Position numbers and translations under genes: made by a program. Of a stretch of 11,828 bases of DNA, positions 1-6,280 are shown in pieces. The number at the start of each line of letters is the position of its first letter. Position 1 is the first letter of the stretch. Below the pieces are notes generated by a model. That model was not told where the DNA came from, ran no database searches, and saw only the letters and a program-made list of their open reading frames with translations. This DNA comes from Tepidimonas sp. (GTDB lineage Bacteria; Pseudomonadota; Gammaproteobacteria; Burkholderiales; Burkholderiaceae_C), in contig JANWZF010000277.1 in NCBI GenBank assembly GCA_025054905.1, positions 1 through 11,828 of the forward strand, written 5' to 3'.

Positions 1-854
1 CCGCAGGCCACGATGCCCACACGCATGTCTTGCGCGGCGGTATAGACCGAGCCATAGCCCACGGTCTCGCCGGCGGGTACATGCTGCACCGCGATCAGGC
101 GGCTGGCCAAGGTCATCGTCGGTTGCAGGCCCCACTCGGCGGCGCTGTGGCTGGGATGGTCCGGGGCGCTGCCGTACAGCGCGATGCCGGCGCGCACCCA
201 GTCGGCCGCCAGCGCGCCACCGGCCTCGCCAAGGCGCAGCCGCAGCGCGTGGCGCAGCGTGGCGGCGCTGTTGCACAGGCTGCGCTCGCCGGGCAGGTCG
301 GCGCTGGCGTGCACGAACGCCTCGACCTGGTGCAGCACGCCCTCACGCCCGTGGCGCAGCCCGTCGGCGTCGGAAAAATGCGTCATCAGGCTGACTTCGC
401 CGACCTGCGGCAGCGCCTGCAGCCGCAGCCAGGCAGCACGAAAAGCCTGCGGCCGAAACCCCAGGCGGTTCATGCCCGAGTTCATTTTCAGAAAGACGCG
501 GTGCGGCTGGTGGGTTTTGTGCTGGCTGAGCCAGTCGATCTGCTCGTCGCAGTGCACCACGTGCCACAGCTGCAGACGCGAGCACACCTCCAGGTCGCGC
601 GGCTCGAAGCAGCCCTCCAACAGCAGAATCGGGCCGCGCCAGCCGAGTGCGCGCAGCCGCTCGGCCTCAGCCAGATCCAGCAGTGCAAAGCCGTCGGCGC
701 TGCGCAGCGCTGGATAGACCCGCTCGATGCCGTGGCCGTAGGCGTTGGCCTTGACGACGGCCCATACGCGCGCATCACCGGCCGCCGCACGGCAGCGGCG
801 CAGGTTGTGGTGCAGGGCATCGAGATGGACGGTGGCGTGGATGGGGCGGGGCAT
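1..854 (-). CDS. alr: Alanine racemase, C-terminus cut off by the window start
   Basis: Alanine racemase is a cytoplasmic PLP enzyme that interconverts L- and D-alanine and supplies D-Ala for peptidoglycan. The minus-strand reading frame stays open from the ATG at 854-852 to the window edge, giving 284 codons; the family is usually about 360-370 residues, so roughly the last fifth lies outside. It starts MPRPIHATVHLDAL. The PLP lysine is K35 in VVKANAYGHG. The substrate and cofactor region is LKMNSGMNRLGF at 122-133, with K123 and R130. The second catalytic base is Y267 in VGYGSVY. All these residues are present, so the visible part looks functional. This start is chosen because the family alignment begins here; the ATG 16 bases upstream is out of frame. 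No clear Shine-Dalgarno sequence precedes it. It is divergent from lplT. The antisense strand is open for hundreds of codons, which is a high-GC artefact. Confidence 0.96.
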   Translation of the reverse strand, partial: MPRPIHATVHLDALHHNLRRCRAAAGDARVWAVVKANAYGHGIERVYPALRSADGFALLDLAEAERLRALGWRGPILLLEGCFEPRDLEVCSRLQLWHVVHCDEQIDWLSQHKTHQPHRVFLKMNSGMNRLGFRPQAFRAAWLRLQALPQVGEVSLMTHFSDADGLRHGREGVLHQVEAFVHASADLPGERSLCNSAATLRHALRLRLGEAGGALAADWVRAGIALYGSAPDHPSHSAAEWGLQPTMTLASRLIAVQHVPAGETVGYGSVYTAAQDMRVGIVAC

Positions 855-954
855 GGGCGCAGCAGGGCATCGAAGCCAAGAGGAATCCAGCGCGGGCGCG
901 TGCTATAAACCGCGCACTCCGTGCCAGCCACGACTTTCGCACAAGCGTGCCGGC

Positions 955-983
955 CTGCCCATCCCCGCAGCTTATCCGACAAT
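955..983 (+). promoter_or_regulatory. Candidate weak promoter for lplT
   Basis: The 142-base divergent region between alr and lplT contains TTATCCGACAAT at 972-983. GACAAT (978-983) is a plausible -10 box. The hexamer 17 bases upstream (CTGCCC, 955-960) is a poor -35. If this is used, transcription would begin near 990, only a few bases before the lplT ATG at 997, leaving almost no leader and no ribosome binding site. The same TATCCG core recurs in the atp-lip control region. This is inference from motif resemblance only. No convincing alr promoter was found on the other strand. Confidence 0.3.
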
Positions 984-996
984 CTTTTTCCGGCCC

Positions 997-2280
997 ATGA
1001 AGCGCGGCTTCTACACCATCATGACGGCGCAGTTCTGCAGCTCGCTGGCCGACAACGCGCTGTTCGTGGTGGCGGTGGAACTGCTTCGCGGTCGCGGCGC
1101 GCCCGAGTGGCAGGCCGCCGCGCTGGTGCCGATGTTTGCGCTCTTTTATGTGCTGTTGGCGCCGTGGGTCGGGGCGTTTGCGGATTCGCGCCCCAAGGGG
1201 CAGGTGATGTTCATCAGCAACGCGATCAAGGTGATCGGTTGCGTGCTGATGCTCACACCGGTGCATCCGCTGCTGGCCTACAGCCTGGTGGGGTTGGGTG
1301 CGGCGGCTTACTCTCCGGCCAAGTACGGCATCCTCACCGAGCTGCTGCCGCCGTCGCAGCTGGTCAAGGCCAACGGCTGGATCGAGGGGCTGACGATCGC
1401 TTCCATCATTCTCGGGGTGGTGCTGGGGGGGCAACTGGTTTCGCCGGCGGTGGCGGCCTGGCTGGCCACCCATGAGGCGGCTTGGCTGCGGCAGTGGCTG
1501 CCGACCGCGGCGGAGCTGGCCATCGTCGGCCTGGTGGGCGTGTACGGGCTGGCGGCGGCGTTCAACCTGCGCATTCCACGCACCACCGCGCCGCTGCGCC
1601 ATCTGCCGCCCAATCCGCTGGCGCTGCTGCCGGACTTTTGGCGCTGCAACCTACGCCTGTGGCGCGATCACCTGGGCCAGATTTCGCTGGCCACGACGAC
1701 GCTATTCTGGGGGGTCAGTGGCAACCTGCGCTACATCGTGCTGGCCTGGGCTGCTGCGGCGTTGGGCTACAACACCACGCAGGCGTCCAGCCTTGTGGGC
1801 GTGGTGGCGGTGGGCACGGCCGTGGGGGCGGTGGTGGCCTCGGTGCGCATGCGTATCGACCAGGCCCCCAAGGTCATGCCACTGGGCGTGGCCATGGGGC
1901 TGCTGGTGGTGCTGATGGTCGTGATCCGCGACGTCTGGGTGGCCGCCCCATTTTTGGTGCTGCTGGGGGCCTTGGGGGGCTTTCTGGTGGTGCCGATGAA
2001 CGCGCTGCTGCAGCACCGCGGGCACAACCTGATGGGCGCCGGCCGCTCGATCGCCGTGCAGAATTTCAACGAGCAGGCCTGCATCCTGGGGTTGGGCTTC
2101 CTCTACAGCGCCGCCACTGGTGCGGGCCTGTCGGCCTTTGGCGCCATCACCGCCTTTGGCCTGCTGGTGGCGGGTGTGATGCTGCTGATCACGCGCTGGC
2201 ACCAGCGCAACCTGCGCCGCTACCCGCACGAGTTGCAGCGCCTGTTCGAGATCGCGCGGCGTGACGACCTGCATGGCTAG
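997..2280 (+). CDS. lplT: Lysophospholipid transporter LplT (MFS)
   Basis: LplT is an inner-membrane major facilitator that flips lysophospholipids inward, where the acyltransferase Aas normally re-acylates them. The product is 427 residues; the E. coli protein is slightly shorter. The N-terminus MKRGFYTIMTAQF with SLADNALF at 16-23 is typical. Other family blocks are FADSRPKGQ at 61-69 (MFS motif-A position), YSPAKYGILTELLP at 105-118, VPMNALLQHRGH at 332-343 and GAGRSIAVQNFNEQ at 348-361. Many hydrophobic helices span the chain, and the C-terminus is basic and cytoplasmic. The frame is open upstream to 745, but that stretch runs antisense through alr and does not look like the family, so the ATG at 997 is preferred. 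No Shine-Dalgarno sequence is visible before it. No aas gene or fusion is in the window. The gene converges on lipA, 46 bases away. Confidence 0.93.
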   Translation: MKRGFYTIMTAQFCSSLADNALFVVAVELLRGRGAPEWQAAALVPMFALFYVLLAPWVGAFADSRPKGQVMFISNAIKVIGCVLMLTPVHPLLAYSLVGLGAAAYSPAKYGILTELLPPSQLVKANGWIEGLTIASIILGVVLGGQLVSPAVAAWLATHEAAWLRQWLPTAAELAIVGLVGVYGLAAAFNLRIPRTTAPLRHLPPNPLALLPDFWRCNLRLWRDHLGQISLATTTLFWGVSGNLRYIVLAWAAAALGYNTTQASSLVGVVAVGTAVGAVVASVRMRIDQAPKVMPLGVAMGLLVVLMVVIRDVWVAAPFLVLLGALGGFLVVPMNALLQHRGHNLMGAGRSIAVQNFNEQACILGLGFLYSAATGAGLSAFGAITAFGLLVAGVMLLITRWHQRNLRRYPHELQRLFEIARRDDLHG

Positions 2281-2303
2281 TGGAGGCACTCGCCCTTGCA
2301 GGC

Positions 2304-2328
2304 CCGCTCGGCGTCCGGCAGCGGTTTT
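2304..2328 (+). terminator. Candidate intrinsic terminator after lplT
   Basis: CCGCT (2304-2308) and AGCGG (2320-2324) form a perfect 5-bp stem. CGG and CCG inside can add 3 more pairs with a small bulge. The stem is followed at once by TTTT (2325-2328). The hairpin sits 23 bases after the lplT stop in the convergent gap. The T-run overlaps the lipA stop codon on the other strand. The stem is short and the T-run brief, so termination may be partial. Confidence 0.5.
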
Positions 2329-3301
2329 AGCGAGGCCCGTCCGCCACGCCCGCGGCGTGCGCCTGGCGGTCGGCGTGGTAGCTGCTGCGCACCAGTGGCC
2401 CGACGGCGGCGTGCGTAAAACCCATCGCGTAGGCCTCGCGCTCCAAACGCTCGAACGTGGCGGGCTCCACGTAGCGCCGCACCGGCAGGTGGTGCGCGCT
2501 GGGTGCCAGATACTGACCGATGGTCAGCATGTCCACGCCGTGGGCGCGCAGGTCACGCATGACCTGCAGGATTTCCTCGTCGGTTTCGCCCAGCCCGACC
2601 ATCAGGCCGCTCTTGGTTGGAATGTGCGGGAAGCGCTCCTTGAACTTGCGCAGCAGGTTCAGGCTGAAGGCGTAATCCGAGCCAGGCCGCGCCTGCTTGT
2701 ACAGCCGGGGCACCGTTTCGACGTTGTGGTTCATCACGTCCGGGGGCGCCTCGGCCAGGATGGCCAGGGCACGCTCGTCGCGGCCGCGAAAGTCCGGTGT
2801 CAGGATTTCGATGCGTGTGCCCGGTGACAGGGCGCGCACGCGCTGGATGCAGGCCACAAAGTGCGCCGCGCCGCCGTCGCGCAGGTCGTCGCGGTCGACG
2901 CTGGTGATGACCACGTAGCGCAGCTTCAGCGCGGCGATCGTGCGTGCCAGATTGTCGGGCTCGTCCGGATCGAGCGGGTCCGGGCGACCGTGGCCCACGT
3001 CGCAGAACGGACAGCGACGCGTGCATTTGTCACCCATGATCATGAACGTGGCGGTGCCACGGCCGAAGCATTCGCCGATGTTGGGGCAGGAGGCTTCCTC
3101 GCACACCGTCACCAACCGGTGGGCGCGCAGGATGTCCTTGATTTCGTAAAAGCGCGAATTCGGGCTGCCCGCCTTGACACGGATCCACGACGGCTTGGGC
3201 AGCACGGGGGCCGCCTCGACCTTGATCGGGATGCGGGCCGTCTTGGCGGCACTTTTTTGCTTGGCGCTGGGGTCGTAGGCGGTGGAGACGGGGCTGTTCA
3301 T
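2327..3301 (-). CDS. lipA: Lipoyl synthase (radical SAM)
   Basis: LipA inserts two sulfurs into octanoyl groups carried on the E2 subunits of 2-oxoacid dehydrogenases or on the glycine cleavage H protein. It uses S-adenosylmethionine and two Fe-S clusters. The product is 324 residues, full length. The auxiliary cluster motif CEEASCPNIGEC gives C67, C72 and C78. The radical-SAM CxxxCxxC motif is CTRRCPFC with C93, C97 and C100. The C-terminal RSSYHAD at 305-311 supplies the serine ligand to the auxiliary cluster. The first 40 residues are a basic, low-conservation extension, common in this family. On the minus strand AGGAA lies 7 bases upstream of the ATG. The gene follows lipB by 32 bases and is the last gene of the ybeD-lipB-lipA unit. 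Confidence 0.98.
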   Translation of the reverse strand: MNSPVSTAYDPSAKQKSAAKTARIPIKVEAAPVLPKPSWIRVKAGSPNSRFYEIKDILRAHRLVTVCEEASCPNIGECFGRGTATFMIMGDKCTRRCPFCDVGHGRPDPLDPDEPDNLARTIAALKLRYVVITSVDRDDLRDGGAAHFVACIQRVRALSPGTRIEILTPDFRGRDERALAILAEAPPDVMNHNVETVPRLYKQARPGSDYAFSLNLLRKFKERFPHIPTKSGLMVGLGETDEEILQVMRDLRAHGVDMLTIGQYLAPSAHHLPVRRYVEPATFERLEREAYAMGFTHAAVGPLVRSSYHADRQAHAAGVADGPR

Positions 3302-3333
3302 CGAGACATTCCTGGGGGTGCGGCGCCACGGCT

Positions 3334-4008
3334 TCAGCGGCCCGGAGCCAGCAGGTGCTGCAGATGATGCGCCAAGGCTGCGCGCACCGCAGCCGGGTCG
3401 GCGGCAACACCGATCGTAGCAAGGTCCACGGTGGTCAGGCCCGCGTAGCCGCAGGGGTTGATGCGGCCAAAGGGGCTTAAATCCATGGCTACGTTGAGCG
3501 CCAGCCCGTGGTACGTGCAGTGCCGGTGCACCTTGATGCCCAGGGCTGCGATCTTGCCCAGGCCCGTCCAGGCCGCAGAGGCCGGGCGTGGTCCGTGCAG
3601 CGCGGCGTGGTCAAACGGCGCATCGAGGCGGACATACACCCCGGGGGCCCCAGCCACCCGGTGGCCCGTCACACCCCAGTCGGCCAGCGTGCGCAGCACC
3701 GCCTCTTCCAGCCGGTGCACATAAGTCTTGACGTACAGCCCCGCGCGCTTCAGGTCCAGCAGCGGATAGGCCACCACCTGGCCCGGGCCGTGATACGTCA
3801 CCTGTCCACCGCGGTTGGTGGCCACCACCGGGATGTCGCCCGGGTCGAGCACGTGCTCAGGCCGACCTGCCTGACCCTGGGTGAACACGGGGGGGTGCTC
3901 GCACAGCCAGAGCAGGTCGGGGTCCGTGGGCCCGCGCCGCTCGGTGTAGGCCTGCATCGCCGCCACGGTGGGCAGGTAGGGGGCCTGCCCAAGCCACTGC
4001 ACCTGCAT
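3334..4008 (-). CDS. lipB: Octanoyl-[acyl carrier protein]:protein octanoyltransferase
   Basis: LipB moves the octanoyl group from acyl carrier protein to the lipoyl-domain lysine of E2 or GcvH proteins, the step before LipA. The product is 224 residues. The active-site loop RGGQVTYHGPGQ is at 66-77. The catalytic pair is K152 (GLGKIAALGIKV) and C186 (NPCGYAGL). Their 34-residue spacing equals that of K135 and C169 in E. coli. The start at 4008 is chosen because MQVQWLGQAPY matches the family. The frame runs open further upstream, through ybeD on the same strand in another frame, which makes the longer form false. The ybeD TGA and the lipB ATG overlap as TGATG, suggesting translational coupling; there is no strong separate ribosome binding site. 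A C7 coding run (G7 on the plus strand) lies at 3889-3895. Confidence 0.97.
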   Translation of the reverse strand: MQVQWLGQAPYLPTVAAMQAYTERRGPTDPDLLWLCEHPPVFTQGQAGRPEHVLDPGDIPVVATNRGGQVTYHGPGQVVAYPLLDLKRAGLYVKTYVHRLEEAVLRTLADWGVTGHRVAGAPGVYVRLDAPFDHAALHGPRPASAAWTGLGKIAALGIKVHRHCTYHGLALNVAMDLSPFGRINPCGYAGLTTVDLATIGVAADPAAVRAALAHHLQHLLAPGR

Positions 4009-4277
4009 CACAGCACCACGCTGACCATCGGGTGGGTCGTCAGGGTGCGGTAGAGCTCGTCGAGCTGCTCGCGGGAATGCACCTGCACGGTCAAGGTCAG
4101 ACCCAGGTAGCGCCCGTTGCGGCTGGGCCGCACCTCGATGCTGGCCTCTTCGAAGCCGGGGTCGAACGCGCGGGCCACGTGCGCGATGGCGGCCACGAAC
4201 CCTTCGGCGTGCGCGCCCATCACTTTGATCGGAAAACGGCACGGGAAGGTCAACAGAGCGGCGGCAGATTCGGCCAT
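4008..4277 (-). CDS. ybeD: DUF493 / YbeD family protein
   Basis: This is a small cytoplasmic protein of 89 residues; E. coli YbeD has 87. Conserved family features are FPCRFPIKVMG at 11-21, the PSRNGRYLG stretch near 51-59, and the terminal MVSVVL. The fold is an ACT-like (ferredoxin-like) domain in known members. No biochemical role is established for the family, but it is repeatedly found beside lipB in proteobacteria, as here, so a link with lipoylation is reasonable but unproven. It is the first gene of the minus-strand lipoate unit, and its stop codon shares one base with the lipB start. The start at 4277 fits the family length; only weak Shine-Dalgarno similarity is visible upstream. 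Confidence 0.93.
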   Translation of the reverse strand: MAESAAALLTFPCRFPIKVMGAHAEGFVAAIAHVARAFDPGFEEASIEVRPSRNGRYLGLTLTVQVHSREQLDELYRTLTTHPMVSVVL

Positions 4278-4286
4278 GGGCTAGGG

Positions 4287-4316
4287 TATCCGATAACTGG
4301 GGTTTATCCGTATAAT
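4287..4316 (+). promoter_or_regulatory. Candidate promoter for the atp operon
   Basis: TATAAT at 4311-4316 is a perfect -10 hexamer, unusual in this GC-rich sequence and correctly placed upstream of atpI. No good -35 is seen at 15-18 bases upstream, where the sequence is TATCCGATA. The promoter may therefore depend on an activator or use a different upstream contact. Transcription would begin near 4323, giving a leader of about 70 bases before atpI, with a small hairpin (4339-4344 paired with 4348-4353). The -10 is preceded by TTATCCG, also found upstream of lplT. Confidence 0.5.
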
Positions 4317-4332
4317 AAAGAGCTTTTGTCAA
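4303..4332 (-). promoter_or_regulatory. Promoter for ybeD-lipB-lipA
   Basis: Read on the minus strand, TTGACA (4332-4327) is a perfect sigma-70 -35 box. It is followed after 18 bases by GATAAA (4308-4303), a 4-of-6 match to the -10 consensus; a 17-base spacer would give GGATAA. Transcription would start near 4296, giving a leader of about 19 bases before the ybeD ATG at 4277. The plus-strand TATAAT box lies inside its spacer. Confidence 0.6.
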
Positions 4333-4392
4333 TGTGGCCTTGGCGCTGCCAGGCTGCCCACCGTCAGGCGAGCGTCAAGAGAACACCGGACA

Positions 4393-4950
4393 ATGGCAGG
4401 TTTGCAGTGGCCGAGCGGGCCCACGGCACAAGACCCGCAACGCTTGCCAGCGCGGCGTTGGCGCACTTGGGAAGAAGATGAGGGCGTTGAAGACGCTTTC
4501 AAGCCCTTAAGCCCCGAGCAAGCGCAGGCGTGGCGCCGGCGGCATGCGGTGCCGTGGGTGCGGCGGGTTTTGCTGGCGCAGGCCCTGTTGGCGGTGTTCG
4601 CGCTGGCGGTGGCGGCGGGGCTGCAAGCGCTGTGGGTGCCGCAGCGCGTCACCCTGGTGGTCTCGGTGGCCTGGGGTGGTGCGTGCGCCTGGTTGCCGAC
4701 GGGCCTGATGGCCTGGGGGATGGCGGGCGGCTGGCGGGGGTGGTTGCGCCGTGCGCAAGCCGGCGGCGAGCCTCGGCAGTGGCTGGCGCGCTGGCTGCTG
4801 TGGGAGGGTGTCAAAGTGGCGCTGACGCTGGTGATGCTGGTGGCGGCGCCGCGCGTGGTGCCGAATGTGGACTGGCTTGGCGTGTTGGCCGGGCTGGTGG
4901 TGGTGCTCAAGGGGTATGCGCTGGCCTGGTGGCTGCCGCGGCCCCGCTGA
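4393..4950 (+). CDS. atpI: ATP synthase subunit I (AtpI), c-ring assembly factor
   Basis: AtpI is a small membrane protein encoded first in many atp operons. It helps assemble or stabilise the c-ring and is not part of the finished enzyme. The product is 185 residues. A hydrophilic N-terminus of about 55 residues contains EEDEGVEDAFKPLSPEQAQAW. Four likely membrane helices follow at about 56-78, 85-112, 131-153 and 159-181. The blocks AWGGACAWLPTGLMAWG and LLWEGVKVALTLVMLV match the family's YGG..xxxP and GExxKxxLT patterns. The family is poorly conserved, so the call rests on topology, these blocks and its place before atpB. Only a weak GAGA lies upstream as a ribosome binding site. The gap to atpB is 37 bases. 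Confidence 0.85.
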   Translation: MAGLQWPSGPTAQDPQRLPARRWRTWEEDEGVEDAFKPLSPEQAQAWRRRHAVPWVRRVLLAQALLAVFALAVAAGLQALWVPQRVTLVVSVAWGGACAWLPTGLMAWGMAGGWRGWLRRAQAGGEPRQWLARWLLWEGVKVALTLVMLVAAPRVVPNVDWLGVLAGLVVVLKGYALAWWLPRPR

Positions 4951-4987
4951 CGGAATCGGTTTCGATCTGCGAATGTGGGAATGACCA

Positions 4988-5866
4988 ATGGCTGCTGAAG
5001 GACATGCTCCGACCGCCGGCGAATACATCCGGCATCACCTGACCCATCTGACCAACCAGAAGCAAAGCTTCATCGTCGATTTTTCGGTCATCAACCTCGA
5101 CTCGGTGTTCTTTTCGGTGTTGACCGGGCTGATCGGCGTATTTTTGTTATGGCTGGGGGCGCGCCGCGCCACCGCCGGGGTTCCGGGGCGCTTTCAGGCG
5201 GCGGTGGAAATCCTGGTTGAAATGGTGGAAACGCAGGCCAAGAGTGTGATCCACAACGCGCACAGCCGCAAGCTGATCGCGCCGCTGGCGCTGACGGTGT
5301 TCGTGTGGATCTTCTTCATGAACTTCATGGATCTGCTGCCGCTGGATCTGCTGCCCAAGATCTGGGAAGGCATCTATGCCGCAATGGGGGGGGATCCCCA
5401 CCACGCCTACCTGCGCGTGGTGCCGACCGCCGATCTGTCCACCACGCTCGGGCTGTCGGTGTCGGTGTTGCTGCTGTGCCTGTACTACAACATCAAGATC
5501 AAGGGTCTGGGCGGCTGGGCGCACGAGCTGGTCACCGCGCCGTTTGGCACCAGCAAGAACCCGTTGTGGGCGCTGTTGTTGGGCGTGGTCAATTTCCTGA
5601 TGCAAATGATCGAGTTCGTGGCGAAGACCGTTTCCCACGGCATGCGGTTGTTTGGCAACATGTTCGCGGGCGAGCTGGTCTTCATGCTGATCGCGCTGCT
5701 CGGTGGTTTTGCCGCGCTGTCGTTCACGGGCGGCCTGCTGTTCGTCGGACACCTGATCGCGGGTACGGTGTGGGCGATCTTCCACATCCTCGTGATCACC
5801 TTGCAGGCGTTCATCTTCATGATGCTGGCGCTGATCTATCTGGGTCAGGCGCACGACGCGCACTGA
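4988..5866 (+). CDS. atpB: F1Fo ATP synthase subunit a
   Basis: Subunit a is the Fo stator channel that passes protons to and from the c-ring in the inner membrane. The product is 292 residues, the usual proteobacterial size. The essential arginine is R220 in VSHGMRLFGNMFAGEL, equivalent to E. coli R210; E229 corresponds to E. coli E219. The N-terminus (GEYIRHHLTHLTNQ) is periplasmic in the family. Helices are visible near 39-59, 97-119, 152-169, 193-213, 224-245 and 250-287. The ATG at 4988 is chosen because MAAEGHAPTAGEYI fits the family; the upstream GGGAA is a weak ribosome binding site. A G8 run at 5386-5393 encodes part of the MGGD loop (residues 133-136). Confidence 0.98.
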   Translation: MAAEGHAPTAGEYIRHHLTHLTNQKQSFIVDFSVINLDSVFFSVLTGLIGVFLLWLGARRATAGVPGRFQAAVEILVEMVETQAKSVIHNAHSRKLIAPLALTVFVWIFFMNFMDLLPLDLLPKIWEGIYAAMGGDPHHAYLRVVPTADLSTTLGLSVSVLLLCLYYNIKIKGLGGWAHELVTAPFGTSKNPLWALLLGVVNFLMQMIEFVAKTVSHGMRLFGNMFAGELVFMLIALLGGFAALSFTGGLLFVGHLIAGTVWAIFHILVITLQAFIFMMLALIYLGQAHDAH

Positions 5867-5869
5867 TGG

Positions 5870-5912
5870 TTCCCTTCCGTTTCCCCTAACCTTCCTCTGT
5901 AACCAAAGGAAA
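5870..5912 (+). promoter_or_regulatory. atpE translation initiation region: pyrimidine tract and strong Shine-Dalgarno
   Basis: Between atpB and atpE, 27 of the 31 bases at 5870-5900 are pyrimidines, on the transcribed plus strand. This is followed by AAAGGAAA (5905-5912), ending 7 bases before the ATG. AtpE is needed in many more copies than the other Fo subunits. In E. coli a U-rich element before atpE enhances its translation, so a similar role is inferred here. TTCCT (5892-5896) could pair with AGGAA (5907-5911) and weakly mask the site. Confidence 0.5.
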
Positions 5913-5919
5913 TCTCACC

Positions 5920-6165
5920 ATGGAAAACATCCTCGGTCTCGTTGCTCTGGCTTGCGGCATCATCGTCGGTCTGGGTGCCATTGGCGCTTCGATCGGCATC
6001 GCCCTGATGGGGGGCAAGTTCCTCGAGTCGTCCGCGCGTCAGCCCGAGCTGATGAACGACCTGCAGACCAAGATGTTCATTCTGGCCGGCCTGATCGACG
6101 CGGCGTTCCTGATCGGTGTGGCGATTGCGCTGCTGTTTGCGTTCGCCAACCCGTTCGCGCTCTGA
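5920..6165 (+). CDS. atpE: F1Fo ATP synthase subunit c
   Basis: Subunit c is the ring-forming proteolipid whose carboxylate carries protons during rotation. The product is 81 residues forming a two-helix hairpin. Helix 1 has the glycine-rich VGLGAIGASIG (16-26). The polar loop is ARQPE with R40, Q41 and P42. The ion-binding acid is D60 in AGLIDAAF, equivalent to E. coli D61. The aspartate and the lack of the Na+-site glutamine and Glu-Ser pair indicate proton coupling. It has the best Shine-Dalgarno sequence in the operon together with that of atpA. It is followed by the longest gap in the operon (115 bases), which holds a strong hairpin. Confidence 0.98.
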   Translation: MENILGLVALACGIIVGLGAIGASIGIALMGGKFLESSARQPELMNDLQTKMFILAGLIDAAFLIGVAIALLFAFANPFAL

Positions 6166-6186
6166 TCGGCCCCGACGTGAGGAAGG

Positions 6187-6236
6187 GTGCGCCCGGGCGG
6201 CAGGCTCGGGCGCACGCCGCGCCACCCGGCCTTTTT
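6187..6236 (+). promoter_or_regulatory. Strong hairpin and T-run between atpE and atpF
   Basis: GTGCGCCCG (6187-6195) and CGGGCGCAC (6207-6215) are a perfect 9-bp inverted repeat. GGC and GCT inside extend it to 12 pairs with one G-U and a 5-base loop. A weak second stem, GCCG (6216-6219) with CGGC (6227-6230), precedes TTTTT (6232-6236). The whole resembles a leaky terminator or an mRNA 3'-end stabiliser positioned to favour atpE over downstream genes. Function is inferred. Confidence 0.5.
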
Positions 6237-6280
6237 CCTGACGCTGCCCCATCCGCATACCCCGTCCGAAAGGCGTTGCG

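Noticed and set aside
30..908. 292-codon plus-strand open frame
   Set aside because: It runs antisense to alr, whose PLP lysine and catalytic tyrosine motifs are clear. The translation has no recognisable family features and the openness comes from high GC content.
912..926. Sigma-54-like TGGCACG...GC element upstream of alr (minus strand)
   Set aside because: The -24 half matches well, but the -12 half lacks the TT before GC. alr is normally housekeeping, so chance resemblance is more likely.
4009..4332. Longer LipB reading through ybeD
   Set aside because: The extension overlaps the conserved ybeD gene in another frame and does not resemble LipB; the TGATG overlap fits the shorter start.
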